From the NCBI RefSeq assembly GCF_000091305.1, contig NC_013929.1, forward strand, positions 8,060,001 through 8,124,000: a DNA stretch of 64,000 bases, in the 5' to 3' direction. Within the stretch, counting starts at the first letter, position 1. Every line of letters starts with the position of its first letter. The notes below the pieces were generated by a model, which worked only from the letters and a program-made list of their open reading frames with translations, ran no database searches and had not been told where the DNA came from. The translations under genes and the position numbers were made by a program. The DNA is from Streptomyces scabiei 87.22 (GTDB taxonomy: Bacteria > Actinomycetota > Actinomycetes > Streptomycetales > Streptomycetaceae). Positions 50,204 to 60,595 of this stretch are shown here, piece after piece.

Positions 50204-50917
50204 ATGACCACGACGATTCCCGCGCCAGGAACCCGTACGGCCGAAGGCTCCGCGCTGCAGGCCGTGCTCCTCGACATGGACGGCACCCTGGTGGACACCG
50301 AGGGCTTCTGGTGGGACGTGGAGGTGGAGGTCTTCGCCGGCCTCGGCCACACCCTCGACGACTCCTGGCGCCATGTCGTGGTCGGCGGCCCCATGAGCCG
50401 CAGCGCGGGCTTCCTGATCGAGGCCACCGGCGCCGACATCACCTTCGCCGAGCTGAGCGGGCTGCTCAACGACGGCTTCGAGGCCCGCATCGGACGCGCG
50501 CTGCCCCTGATGCCCGGCGCCTCCAGACTCCTCGCCGAACTCGCCGCACACGGTGTCCCCACGGCCCTGGTCTCCGCCTCGCACCGGCGCATCATCGACC
50601 GCGTCCTGGCCTCCCTGGGCCCCCAGCACTTCGCGCTGACCGTCGCGGGCGACGAGGTCGAGCGGACCAAGCCGTTCCCCGACCCCTATCTCCTCGCGGC
50701 CTCCGGCCTCGGCGCGGAGCCCGCCCGCTGCGCCGTCATCGAGGACACCGCGACCGGTGTCGCCGCCGCCGAGGCCGCCGGCTGCCACGTGGTCGCCGTC
50801 CCGTCCGTCGCCCCCATCGCCCCCGCCGTGCGACGCACCGTCGTGACCTCCCTGGAAGAGGTCGACCTGCCATTCCTGCACGGCCTGATGACGACGACGG
50901 CCGACGGAAAGCGCTAG
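50204..50917 (+). CDS. HAD-superfamily phosphatase
   Basis: 237 residues from ATG 50204 (AAGGAGG upstream). Motif I LLDMDGTLVDTEG (nucleophile Asp and acid Asp), motif II VSAS, motif III Lys in VERTKPFPDP and motif IV IEDTATGVAAAEAAG. The cap is helical (C1 type), as in beta-phosphoglucomutase and phosphoglycolate phosphatase relatives. The substrate is unknown. It follows metH in the same direction but seems to have its own promoter. Confidence 0.88.
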   Translation: MTTTIPAPGTRTAEGSALQAVLLDMDGTLVDTEGFWWDVEVEVFAGLGHTLDDSWRHVVVGGPMSRSAGFLIEATGADITFAELSGLLNDGFEARIGRALPLMPGASRLLAELAAHGVPTALVSASHRRIIDRVLASLGPQHFALTVAGDEVERTKPFPDPYLLAASGLGAEPARCAVIEDTATGVAAAEAAGCHVVAVPSVAPIAPAVRRTVVTSLEEVDLPFLHGLMTTTADGKR

Positions 50918-50940
50918 AAATTCCAAGATCACGAACAGTG

Positions 50941-50992
50941 CCCGGGCCGGGGAATTCGATGTGTTCCGCACGACTGAATTCCCCGGCCCGGG
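50941..50992 (+). terminator. terminator after HAD gene
   Basis: Perfect 17-base arms (CCCGGGCCGGGGAATTC) with an 18-base loop, 24 bases after the stop. Confidence 0.7.
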
Positions 50993-51313
50993 AACCCCTT
51001 TCCGGCTGTGACGTTTACCACTCCCCGAGGCGCTCGGCGCGCACCGGGGACATGGCCAATCCCGTCATTCAGGGCTGTTCGGCACGCCCTTGTGTCCCGA
51101 TTGGCGAAGGCTGCACCCAAACATTCCGTGCGCACTACACCGTTTGTGTCCACACCCGGTTCCGCAGCGTGATGGGAACTCAACTCCGGTGTACGCGGGC
51201 CCCTTCGGCGGTGCGGGCTAATCTCGATCCGAGAACATCGCCGTACTTCCCGTGACGCGCTCGCACCACCCCGCAGGCACCCGTCCCGGACCACAGCTCT
51301 GGAGAAACCGAGC
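50993..51313. other. intergenic region before binding-protein genes
   Basis: 321 bases without a credible gene. A TAATCT -10-like hexamer at 51221-51226 may start the transcript of the first solute-binding gene; no matching -35 or repeat was found. Confidence 0.35.
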
Positions 51314-52918
51314 ATGAACCGCAAGACCCTGGTGCTGCCGGCCGTGATCGGACTGCTCGCCCCGGTGCTCGCCGCCTGCGGCGCCACCGACGGCGCGGGC
51401 GCGAGCGGCGACGCGATCGTCGTCGGCACCACCGACCGGTTCACCGCCTCGAAGAAGGCCCCGGCCCCGATCGACCCGGCCTACGCCTACGACGTCGGCA
51501 CGTGGAACATCCTCCGCCAGACCGTCCAGACCCTCCTGGTCCAGCCCCGCGGCGACGGCGAGCCGGAACCCGAGGCCGCCTCCAGCTGCTCCTTCACCGA
51601 CAGCGGCAACGAGCGCTACGTCTGCACACTGCGCTCCGGCCTGAAGTTCGCCGACGGCTCCCCGGTCACCGCCGAGGACGTCAAGTTCTCCATCGACCGC
51701 GCCCGCTCCCTCAAGGCCGACAGCGGTGTCTTCGCCCTGCTGTCCACCATCGACCTCGTCGAGACCAAGGGCGACAAAGAGGTGATCTTCCACCTCAACG
51801 GCCCCGACGCCACGCTCCCGTACAAGCTGTCCACCCCGGTCGCCGGCATCGTCAACCCGGCCGACTACGACAAGGGCAGGCTGCGCGACGGCTTCTCGGT
51901 CGACGGCTCCGGCCCCTACACCCTGGACGCCGAGGTCGAGCACAACGAACTGGTCCGGGCCGTGTTCACCAAGAACCCCCACTACAAGGGCCAGTTGGAC
52001 CCCAAGAACGACAAGGTCGAACTGCGCTCCTTCGCGAACGCCGACGCCATGGGCACCGCCCTGAAGGACGGCGACATCGACCTGATGACCCGTTCCATGA
52101 CACCGGAACAGATCACCAAGCTCTCCGACACCCCCGGCGGCGACATCGACCTGATCGAGTCCCCCGGCCTGGAGATCCGCTACCTCGCCTTCAACACCGA
52201 CGCCGCCCCCGTCAAGAGCACGGCCGTCCGCCGCGCCATGGCCGAGGTGATCGACCGCGGCGAACTCGTCGCCAAGGTGTACGGCGCCCAGGCCGAACCC
52301 CTCTTCTCGCTGGTCCCGGCCGGCATCACCGGCCACTCCAACTCGTTCTTCAACAAGTACGGCGACCCGGACGTCGCCAAGGCGAAGTCCACCCTGCAGA
52401 GCGCCGGCGTCACCGCCCCGGTGAAGCTGACCCTCCACTACACCACCGACCACTACGGCTCGGCCACGAAGAAGGAGTTCGAGCTGCTGAAGAAGCAGCT
52501 CGACGACAGCGGCCTGTTCGACGTGACCATCAAGGGCGCCCCCTGGTCCACGTTCCGCCCCGCCGAGCAGGAGGGCGAGTACGGGGTCTACGGCATGGGC
52601 TGGTTCCCGGACTTCCCCGACGCCGACAACTACCTCGCCCCCTTCCTCGACAAGGACAACTTCCTCGGCTCGCCGTACGACAACAGCGAGATCCGCGCCA
52701 AGCTGATCCCCGAGTCCCGCCGCGCGGCCGACCGCCTCGCCGCCGAGGACAGCCTCACCGGCATCCAGGACATCGTCGCCGACGACGTGCCGATCCTCCC
52801 GCTGTGGCAGGGCAAGCAGTACGTCGCCACCCGGGACGACATCACCGGTGCCCAGTACGCCCTCAACGCCGCCTCGACGCTCCAGCTCTGGGAGCTCGCC
52901 CGCGGCCGGGCCGACTGA
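51314..52918 (+). CDS. peptide/nickel-type ABC solute-binding lipoprotein (SBP family 5)
   Basis: 534 residues from ATG 51314 (TGGAG upstream). Lipoprotein signal ending VLAACGA. SBP_bac_5 features: YVCTLRSGLKFADGSPVTAEDVKFSIDRA (read in two parts), GSGPYTLDAE and IRYLAFNTDAAPVKSTAVRRAM. It binds oligopeptides or similar compounds. No permease or ATPase gene is adjacent. It is a paralogue of the next gene, with the same domain order and several shared motifs, so the pair arose by tandem duplication. Confidence 0.9.
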   Translation: MNRKTLVLPAVIGLLAPVLAACGATDGAGASGDAIVVGTTDRFTASKKAPAPIDPAYAYDVGTWNILRQTVQTLLVQPRGDGEPEPEAASSCSFTDSGNERYVCTLRSGLKFADGSPVTAEDVKFSIDRARSLKADSGVFALLSTIDLVETKGDKEVIFHLNGPDATLPYKLSTPVAGIVNPADYDKGRLRDGFSVDGSGPYTLDAEVEHNELVRAVFTKNPHYKGQLDPKNDKVELRSFANADAMGTALKDGDIDLMTRSMTPEQITKLSDTPGGDIDLIESPGLEIRYLAFNTDAAPVKSTAVRRAMAEVIDRGELVAKVYGAQAEPLFSLVPAGITGHSNSFFNKYGDPDVAKAKSTLQSAGVTAPVKLTLHYTTDHYGSATKKEFELLKKQLDDSGLFDVTIKGAPWSTFRPAEQEGEYGVYGMGWFPDFPDADNYLAPFLDKDNFLGSPYDNSEIRAKLIPESRRAADRLAAEDSLTGIQDIVADDVPILPLWQGKQYVATRDDITGAQYALNAASTLQLWELARGRAD

Positions 52919-53008
52919 CCGGACCTCACCACTCTCCGGACAGAGGCCCGTCGGCCTCGGGGGAGCCCGGAGCGCCCGCAATGCACCGACGACACAAGGC
53001 ATCCATAC

Positions 53009-54592
53009 GTGAACATACGCACCCAGTGGTCCGTCCTGACCATCGCGACAGGGCTGGCCGCCGGCCTGCTGACCGGCTGCGGCTCCGACTCGGGGGGCCC
53101 GGGGGGCTCCGGATCCGACATCGTGATGGGGATGTCCGACGACGTCCTGGCCACCGACCCCGCCTCCGGCTACGACCCCGGATCCTGGCTCCTGTTCAAC
53201 AACGTCTTCCAGTCGTTGCTGAGCTTCCCCAACGGCGCCACCGAGCCCGAACCCGACCTCGCCGAGGAATGCGACTTCACGGACAGCGGCACCCGTGTCT
53301 ACGAGTGCACCCTCAAGAAGGGGCTGAAGTTCAGCAACGGTGAGGCGCTCACCGCGAAGGACGTCAAGTTCTCCTTCGACCGCATGATGAAGATCAACGA
53401 CGACGCCGGCCCCGCGATCATGTTCCCCATGCTCGACAAGGTCGAGACCCCGGACGACCACACCGTCCGCTTCGACCTCAAGTACGCCGACGCCACCTTC
53501 CCCAGCAAGATCGCCTCCGGCGCCGGCTCGATCGTCGACGAGAGCTCCTACGACGCCGACGGACTCCGCAAGGACGGCGAGGCCGTCGGCTCCGGCCCCT
53601 ACAAGCTGGAGTCCTTCGGCGAGGACGAGGCCGTCTTCACCGTCAACGACAACTACAAGGGCCCCGCCGACGTCGAGAACACCGGCGTCACCCTCAGGTT
53701 CTTCCACGGCGACCAGGACGCCCTGAAGAAGGCCCTGCTGGAGGGCGACCTCGACGTCACCTACCGCGGCCTCAGCGCCTCCGACATCTCCGACATCGAG
53801 ACCGACACCTCCACCGCCAGCGGCATCGACATCGTCGACGGCACCGGCGCCGAGGTCCAGCACCTCGTCTTCAACATGGACGACCCGGTCACCGGCAAGC
53901 TCGGCGTCCGCCAGGCCATCGCCTACCTCCTGGACCGAGAGGCCCTCGTCGACGAGGTCTACCAGGGCACCGCCACGCCCCTGTACTCGATCGTCCCGGC
54001 CGGCATCACCGGCCACAACACGGCGTTCTTCGACACCTACGGCGCCCGCCCCTCCAAGGACAAGGCCGAGGCCGCGCTCCGCGCCGACGGCATCACCGAC
54101 AAGGTCGAACTGACCCTCTGGTCCACCCCCTCGCGCTACGGCCCCTCCACCGACCAGGAGCTGAAGGCCATCGCGAAGCAGCTCAACGCCAGCGGCCTGT
54201 TCGACGCCGACGTCAAGTCCGTCCCCTTCGCCCGGTACGAGAAGGACATCGCCGCCGGCAAGTACGGCGTCTACGTCAAGGGCTGGGTCCCCGACTACCC
54301 GGACCCCGACAACTTCACCGGCCCCTTCTTCGGCAAGGGCAACGTGCTGGACAACAACTACAGCAACGCCACCATCACCGGTGACCTCCTCCCCAAGACC
54401 GCCGCCGAGACCGAGCGCTCCGCCACGGAGAAGGAGTACGCCGAACTGCAGAACATCGTCGCCACCGACGTCCCCCTCCTCCCCATCTGGCAGGCCAAGC
54501 AGTACGCCGTCGTCGGCGACGACGTCTACGGCCTGGAGTACTGCCTGGACGCCTCCACCGTCTTCCGCTTCTGGGAGCTGAGCAAGGGCTGA
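53009..54592 (+). CDS. peptide/nickel-type ABC solute-binding lipoprotein (SBP family 5), second copy
   Basis: 527 residues from GTG 53009. Lipoprotein signal ending GLLTGCGS. The same fold and key segments as the previous gene: LKKGLKFSNGEALTAKDVKF, GSGPYKLESFGE, VQHLVFNMDDPVTGKLGVRQ, YSIVPAGITGHNTAFF. The 90-base gap has no terminator, so both may be on one mRNA. The substrate is unknown; the two may share one permease or bind different ligands. Confidence 0.9.
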   Translation: MNIRTQWSVLTIATGLAAGLLTGCGSDSGGPGGSGSDIVMGMSDDVLATDPASGYDPGSWLLFNNVFQSLLSFPNGATEPEPDLAEECDFTDSGTRVYECTLKKGLKFSNGEALTAKDVKFSFDRMMKINDDAGPAIMFPMLDKVETPDDHTVRFDLKYADATFPSKIASGAGSIVDESSYDADGLRKDGEAVGSGPYKLESFGEDEAVFTVNDNYKGPADVENTGVTLRFFHGDQDALKKALLEGDLDVTYRGLSASDISDIETDTSTASGIDIVDGTGAEVQHLVFNMDDPVTGKLGVRQAIAYLLDREALVDEVYQGTATPLYSIVPAGITGHNTAFFDTYGARPSKDKAEAALRADGITDKVELTLWSTPSRYGPSTDQELKAIAKQLNASGLFDADVKSVPFARYEKDIAAGKYGVYVKGWVPDYPDPDNFTGPFFGKGNVLDNNYSNATITGDLLPKTAAETERSATEKEYAELQNIVATDVPLLPIWQAKQYAVVGDDVYGLEYCLDASTVFRFWELSKG

Positions 54593-54614
54593 CACCCCAC
54601 CACCGCCCCACACA

Positions 54615-54653
54615 CCGAGGGCGCCCTCCTCCGACGGAAGAGGGCGCCCTCGG
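54615..54653. terminator. bidirectional terminator
   Basis: Arms CCGAGGGCGCCCTCCT-type (15 bases, 54615-54629) with the complement at 54639-54653 and a 9-base loop, between the second binding-protein gene (+) and the response regulator (-). Confidence 0.85.
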
Positions 54654-54678
54654 CGCGTGCACCGCAGCGGCCGACGCG

Positions 54679-55350
54679 CTACTGGGCGCCGGGACGCACC
54701 AGCCCGCTCTCGTACGCGTACACCGCCGCCTGCACCCGGTCGCGCAGCCCCAGCTTGGTCAGCACATGACCCACATGCGTCTTGACCGTGGTCTCGCTGA
54801 CGAACAGATCCGCGGCGATCTCCGCGTTCGACAGACCCCGCGCCACCAGCTTCAGCACCTCGACCTCACGGTCGGTCAGCGTGTGCAGCGTGTCCGGCAC
54901 CTGCTCGTCGCCCGACGGCAGATGCTCCGCATACTTGTCCAGCAGCCGGCGCGTGATGCTCGGCGCGAGCATCGCCTCCCCGCCCGCCACCACCCGGATC
55001 GCCTGCACCAGCTCGTTGGCCGGCGCGTCCTTGAGCAGAAACCCGCTGGCCCCCGCCCGCAGCGCCTCCACCACGTACTCGTCCAGGTCGAACGTCGTCA
55101 GCACCAGCACCTTCGCCGGACCGTCCCGCCCGGGGCCCGTGATCTGCCGCGTCGCCTCCACCCCGTCCATCCGGGGCATCCGGATGTCCATCAGCACCAC
55201 ATCGGGCTGCAGTGCCCGTACCTGGTCGAGCGCCTGCAGACCGTCACCGGCCTCCCCGACGACCGCGATGTCCTGCTCCGCCTCCAGAATCATCCGGAAG
55301 CCGGTGCGCAGCAGCGGCTGATCGTCGACCAGTAGGACCCGGACGGCCAC
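54679..55350 (-). CDS. NarL/FixJ-type response regulator
   Basis: 223 residues from GTG 55350 (AAGGAG upstream). Receiver domain: VRVLLVDDQPLLRTGF, phosphoacceptor Asp55 in VVLMDIRMPRMDG, Thr in VLTTFD and Lys in LLKDAP. C-terminal LuxR-type helix-turn-helix (about 155-210): LTDREVEVLKLVARGLSNAE, then ETTVKTHVGHVLTKLG. No histidine kinase lies next to it, so it is an orphan here. It is convergent with the binding-protein genes. Target genes are unknown. Confidence 0.92.
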   Translation of the reverse strand: MAVRVLLVDDQPLLRTGFRMILEAEQDIAVVGEAGDGLQALDQVRALQPDVVLMDIRMPRMDGVEATRQITGPGRDGPAKVLVLTTFDLDEYVVEALRAGASGFLLKDAPANELVQAIRVVAGGEAMLAPSITRRLLDKYAEHLPSGDEQVPDTLHTLTDREVEVLKLVARGLSNAEIAADLFVSETTVKTHVGHVLTKLGLRDRVQAAVYAYESGLVRPGAQ

Positions 55351-55465
55351 GAACGTCTCCTTCGCTAGGGCCTGACGCGGAATCAGACCGGCTTCGGGCC
55401 CCCGCGGCCCGGACCTGATCACCGAACAGGCCCCGGGCCCTTGTGACGGATCTCCGCGGCGGGCC

Positions 55466-56389
<924 letters not shown>

Positions 56390-56608
56390 GACCTCAGACC
56401 ATACGGCCCACCACTGACAGTGACAGCCACGGGTCCGCGCCGCCGCCGGCCGACGTGCCCCTGCCGCGCAACCCGTGTGCCCGGGGCGACGCGGGGGAGA
56501 ACAGAGGGGGTGCCGGGGCGGAACACGCCCCGGTGACCGCATAGCATCAACGGCAGACCCTTCCGCCCGGCCACCGGGCGCGGAAGACGCTTCGAACGAG
56601 GGGACATC

Positions 56609-58303
56609 GTGGAGACGAGCGGCGGGAGCGGGCACCCGCGGTCCGACAGCGACGAGACGCGCGAGCGCGCGCACCGCGACGCGGCCGAGCCACCGGCGAC
56701 GAGCGGCGCCCCCGCCCCGGCCCCGCACTCACCCGACGAGCCCCCCGCCCCCGCCGACGCCCCCGGAGCGCCTGCCCCCGAGCGGACCGGCACTCCCGGC
56801 ACGCCGACAGCCGCCCGGCCCGGCGACGCCCCCGCCGACCAGGACGCCACCACGGGCCAGAACCCCGCCGACCCCGCCGACGCACAGGACACCACCGGCC
56901 GGCACGGCACTCCGGAGCCGTCCCCCGCCGCCGGTGACCCCTCGGCGGCCCCGGCGCCCGAGCCCTCCTCGCAGCCCCAGCCCCAGCCCCAGTCGCAGCC
57001 CGATCCGGACCGAGACCCGGACCCCGCGTCGCCGCCCCCGCCCCCCGTCGACCTGGACAAGGCGCCCGAGGACGAACAGGAGCGCACAGCGGCATTCACG
57101 CGCCCCCACGCCCACACGGACGCCCCCAAGCCCGCCGGGCGCCGCCCCAAGGGCCCCGGCGGCGGCATCCTCATGGGCCGCCCCTTCGGAGTGCCCGTCT
57201 ACGTCGCCCCCAGCTGGTTCCTCGTCGCCGCCCTGATCACCTGGGTCTTCGGCGGCCAGCTCGACCGCGTCCTGCCCGAGCTCGGCGCCCTGCGCTACCT
57301 CGTCGCCCTCTTCTTCGCGGTCGCCTTCTACGCCTCCGTCCTCGTCCACGAACTCGCCCACACCATCGCCGCCCTGCGCTACAAACTGCCGGTCCGCCGC
57401 ATCCAGCTCCAGTTCTTCGGCGGCGTCTCGGAGATCGAGAAGGAGTCCGAGACCCCCGGCCGCGAATTCGTCCTCGCCTTCGTCGGACCGCTGCTCTCCC
57501 TCGTCCTCGCGGGCGTCTTCTACCTCGCCCTGCTCGCCGTCGAGCCCGGCACCGTCCCCGGCGTCCTGCTCGCCGGACTCATGGTCTCCAACCTGATCGT
57601 GGCCGCGTTCAACCTGCTCCCCGGCCTCCCCCTCGACGGCGGTCGCATGCTCCGCGCCGTCGTCTGGAAGATCACCGGCAGCCCCATGAGCGGCACCGTC
57701 GCCGCCGCCTGGGTCGGCCGCGCCCTCGCCCTCTCCGTCCTCATCGGACTGCCGCTCCTCACCCAGTCCGGCCTGCTCGGCTCCGCCGCCGAGGACAGCG
57801 TCGGCATGGACACCGTCCTCGACGCCCTGCTCGCCGCCATCCTCGCCGCGATCATCTGGACCGGCGCCGGCAACAGCCTCCGCATGGCCCGCCTGCGCGA
57901 ACACCTGCCCGAACTCCAGGCCCGCGCCCTCACCCGCCGCGCGGTCCCCGTCGAGACCGACACCCCCCTCTCCGAGGCACTGCGACGCGCCAACGAGGCC
58001 GGCGCCCGCGCCCTCGTCGTCGTCGACCCCGACGGCGAACCCCTCTCCCTCGTCCGCGAGGCCGCCATCGTCGGCGTCCCCGAACACCGCCGCCCCTGGG
58101 TCGCCGTCAGCGGCCTCGCCCAGGACCTCACCGACGGCATGCGCGTCTCCGCCGAACTCGCCGGCGAAGAACTCCTCGACGCCCTCCGCGCCGCCCCCGC
58201 CACCGAGTACCTGGTGATCGAGGACTCCGGTGAGATCTACGGCGTCCTCTCCGCCGCCGACGTGGAACGCGCCTTCGTCAAAGCGATGGCCAGGCCCAGC
58301 TGA
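56609..58303 (+). CDS. site-2 protease family (M50) metallopeptidase with CBS domains
   Basis: 564 residues from GTG 56609 (GAGGGG upstream). The first about 170 residues are disordered and rich in Pro, Ala, Asp and Thr. The membrane domain carries LVHELAHTIAA (HExxH, His247 to His251) and NLLPGLPLDGGRM with the third metal-ligand Asp, in the M50B Rip arrangement. A pair of CBS-like regions (about 440-555) makes up the C-terminus. It may cleave membrane-anchored regulators. The acidic N-terminal tail is unusually long. Confidence 0.88.
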   Translation: METSGGSGHPRSDSDETRERAHRDAAEPPATSGAPAPAPHSPDEPPAPADAPGAPAPERTGTPGTPTAARPGDAPADQDATTGQNPADPADAQDTTGRHGTPEPSPAAGDPSAAPAPEPSSQPQPQPQSQPDPDRDPDPASPPPPPVDLDKAPEDEQERTAAFTRPHAHTDAPKPAGRRPKGPGGGILMGRPFGVPVYVAPSWFLVAALITWVFGGQLDRVLPELGALRYLVALFFAVAFYASVLVHELAHTIAALRYKLPVRRIQLQFFGGVSEIEKESETPGREFVLAFVGPLLSLVLAGVFYLALLAVEPGTVPGVLLAGLMVSNLIVAAFNLLPGLPLDGGRMLRAVVWKITGSPMSGTVAAAWVGRALALSVLIGLPLLTQSGLLGSAAEDSVGMDTVLDALLAAILAAIIWTGAGNSLRMARLREHLPELQARALTRRAVPVETDTPLSEALRRANEAGARALVVVDPDGEPLSLVREAAIVGVPEHRRPWVAVSGLAQDLTDGMRVSAELAGEELLDALRAAPATEYLVIEDSGEIYGVLSAADVERAFVKAMARPS

Positions 58304-58343
58304 CCTCCCGCCCACCGTGGTCGGCGACCCCCGCAATCGCCGG

Positions 58344-58349
58344 TAGGGT
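58344..58349 (+). promoter_or_regulatory. -10 element, probable leaderless start of trmI
   Basis: TAGGGT is followed by seven bases and ATG 58357, the leaderless TANNNT-N7-ATG pattern. The purine-rich GGGTGGG could also act as a weak ribosome site. Confidence 0.4.
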
Positions 58350-58356
58350 GGGTCAC

Positions 58357-59259
58357 ATGTCCGAACCGACCGGTGCCGCCCGCCGTCGCGGGCCCTTCAA
58401 GGTCGGGGACCAGGTCCAGCTCACCGACCCCAAGGGACGCCACTACACGTTCACGCTCGAAGAGGGAAAGAACTTCCACACCCACAAGGGTTCCTTCCCG
58501 CACGACGAGCTGATCGGCGCTCTCGAGGGCAGTGTTGTCCGCACCACGGGGAACGTCGCCTACCTGGCGCTCCGCCCCCTGCTCCCCGACTACGTCCTGT
58601 CCATGCCCCGCGGCGCCGCCGTGGTCTACCCCAAGGACGCGGGGCAGATCCTCGCCTTCGCCGACATCTTCCCCGGCGCCCGCGTCGTCGAGGCCGGCGT
58701 CGGCTCCGGCTCGCTCAGCAGCTTCCTGCTGCGCGCCATCGGCGACCAGGGCATGCTGCACAGCTACGAGCGCCGCGAGGACTTCGCCGAGATCGCGCAG
58801 GCCAACGTGGAACGCTACTTTGGCGGCCCCCACCCCGCCTGGCAGCTCACCGTCGGCGACCTCCAGGACAACCTGAGCGACACCGAGGTCGACCGCGTCG
58901 TCCTCGACATGCTCGCCCCCTGGGAGTGCCTCGAAGCCGTCTCCAAGGCCCTCGTCCCCGGCGGCATCGTCTGCTGCTACGTGGCGACCACCACCCAGCT
59001 CGCCCGGACCGTCGAGTCCATCCGCGAGATCGGCTGCTTCAACGAGCCGAGCGCCTGGGAGTCGATGATCCGCAACTGGCACATCGAGGGCCTCGCCGTC
59101 CGCCCCGACCACCGCATGATCGGCCACACCGGCTTCCTGCTCACCGCCCGCCGCCTCGCCGACGGCGTCGAGCCCCCCATGCGCCGCCGCCGCCCCTCCA
59201 AGGGCGCCTACGGCGAGGACTACACCGGCCCCAACGCCGACGGCGGCTCCGGCCGCTGA
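58357..59259 (+). CDS. trmI: tRNA (adenine58-N1)-methyltransferase
   Basis: 300 residues from ATG 58357. N-terminal FKVGDQVQLTDPKGRHYTF, then HDELIGALEGSVVRTT, and the SAM-binding motif VVEAGVGSGSLSSFLLRAIG, followed by VDRVVLDMLAPWECL. It is the actinobacterial TrmI that methylates A58 in the T loop of most tRNAs. Full length. It lies 53 bases after the site-2 protease gene, a common order in Streptomyces beside the proteasome genes. Confidence 0.94.
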   Translation: MSEPTGAARRRGPFKVGDQVQLTDPKGRHYTFTLEEGKNFHTHKGSFPHDELIGALEGSVVRTTGNVAYLALRPLLPDYVLSMPRGAAVVYPKDAGQILAFADIFPGARVVEAGVGSGSLSSFLLRAIGDQGMLHSYERREDFAEIAQANVERYFGGPHPAWQLTVGDLQDNLSDTEVDRVVLDMLAPWECLEAVSKALVPGGIVCCYVATTTQLARTVESIREIGCFNEPSAWESMIRNWHIEGLAVRPDHRMIGHTGFLLTARRLADGVEPPMRRRRPSKGAYGEDYTGPNADGGSGR

Positions 59260-59268
59260 ACCACCGGC

Positions 59269-59302
59269 CACCGGGGGGACGGCCCACACCGTCCCCCCGG
59301 TG
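59269..59302 (+). terminator. terminator after trmI
   Basis: Arms CACCGGGGGGACGG and its complement, 14 pairs, 6-base loop, ten bases after the stop. Bases 59303-59506 show nothing else. Confidence 0.7.
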
Positions 59303-59506
59303 CCGCGGACCGCGGCCCGCCGGACAACGCGCTCCCGGCCTGCCGGACTTCCAGGAGGCGCCCGCGAACTCCGGCACGCCGCTCACCCGTTGAAGCGCCA
59401 CCGGGAAGCCGCGGAAACCACCCACCCCGCCGTTCCACCCCCGCTGTGACGTGTGGCACCATGCGGGTCACCCCCACCGGCACAGCACCCCCAGGAGACG
59501 CTCCTA

Positions 59507-60082
59507 GTGCAGCAATCCGCCGTCCCGGAACTGGCACACGCACGCACCCGCCCCATCCACTGGCTCGCCACGGCCACCGCCCTCGCCGGAGTCGTCGCGC
59601 TGTCGTCCGCCCTCCAGCCCGACGCGGCACGCGCGGCCCAGCCCGTCACCAAGGCGGACCCCGCACCCGCCGTGGCGGCGGCACCCGAGCCCACCGAGGC
59701 CGACCTCCCCCTCGACTGCGGACCCGTCGGCATCGTCGTGAAGAAGAAGTCCTCCGGGGACCTCGACGGAGACGGCCGCCCCGAAACCGTGGCCGTCGTG
59801 CACTGCGACGCCAGCATGGGAACCCCGCCCGACGGCGTCTACGTCCTCACCCGCTCCACCGACGCCGCCCGGCCCCGCGTCGTCGCCACCCTCGTGAACC
59901 CCAAGAACCGCGAGACCGTGTCCGACCTGGCCGTCCGAGACGCCGCCGTCACCGCCACCCTGCACGGCTACTCGTCGGCCGACGTACCCAACTGCTGCCC
60001 CGACGTCACCGACCCCGTCAAGTGGCAGTGGCGCAACGGGACGTTCGTACGCTCGACGCCCGCCGGCGCACAAAACGTCTGA
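59507..60082 (+). CDS. secreted hypothetical protein
   Basis: 191 residues from GTG 59507 (AGGAG upstream). A hydrophobic segment about 20-45 (WLATATALAGVVALSSAL) is followed by an ARA-type cleavage site. The mature part has the pattern DLDGDGRPETVAVVHCDASM, similar to an FG-GAP/VCBS calcium loop, and four cysteines including NCCPDV. I do not recognise a family. It is probably exported and Ca2+-bound. Earlier in-frame starts exist but lack a ribosome site. Confidence 0.65.
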   Translation: MQQSAVPELAHARTRPIHWLATATALAGVVALSSALQPDAARAAQPVTKADPAPAVAAAPEPTEADLPLDCGPVGIVVKKKSSGDLDGDGRPETVAVVHCDASMGTPPDGVYVLTRSTDAARPRVVATLVNPKNRETVSDLAVRDAAVTATLHGYSSADVPNCCPDVTDPVKWQWRNGTFVRSTPAGAQNV

Positions 60083-60172
60083 CACCGCCCGCCTCCGGGC
60101 GAACGAGAAGTGATCACCCGGCAAACCCGCTGTGAGAAAGCAGACACCCGCAGACGCGGAGTGCCCGTCCGG

Positions 60173-60478
60173 TCACTCCGCGTCAGGACCGAACACCTCG
60201 ACGCTGTCCGAAACGCGACGTACATGGATGCACTCACCCGGACACTCCTTCGCGGAGTCCACCACATCCGTGAGAAGCGGCAGCGGAACGGGCGTTGTCG
60301 CCCCCGGAGCCTGCAACAACTCGTCGCCCGAGCCCTTCACGTACGCCAGCCCGTCGATGTCCAGCTCGAAGACCTCGGGCGCGTACTGCACACAGATACC
60401 GTCACCGGTGCAGAGATCCTGGTCGATCCAGACCTCCAGCGCCTCACCCTCGGCCACGGCCTCCTGCTGCACGGTCAT
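60173..60478 (-). CDS. small ferredoxin
   Basis: 101 residues from ATG 60478. Cys ligands are in DLCTGDGICVQYAP and DSAKECPGECIHV, the pattern of a single low-potential cluster of 3Fe-4S or 4Fe-4S type. Such ferredoxins feed cytochromes P450 and other oxygenases; no P450 is in the window. It is divergent from arc. Confidence 0.9.
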   Translation of the reverse strand: MTVQQEAVAEGEALEVWIDQDLCTGDGICVQYAPEVFELDIDGLAYVKGSGDELLQAPGATTPVPLPLLTDVVDSAKECPGECIHVRRVSDSVEVFGPDAE

Positions 60479-60595
60479 CCCTCTCCTGTCCGCCTCGATC
60501 GCCGAGCCGCTCGGGAACGATGCAGGCTCTGACGGGTGTTGAACACTTCGACCCTACCCGGGGCGGCTTCCCCGCCATGTTCGGTGGGTATCCCC

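Noticed and set aside
46420..50670. A 1416-codon open frame on the minus strand over metH
   Set aside because: Shadow of metH and the HAD gene, with repeated Leu/Gly/Val/Asp composition and no domain.
51218..54613. A 1131-codon open frame on the minus strand over the two binding-protein genes
   Set aside because: Antisense shadow, low complexity, no recognisable domain.
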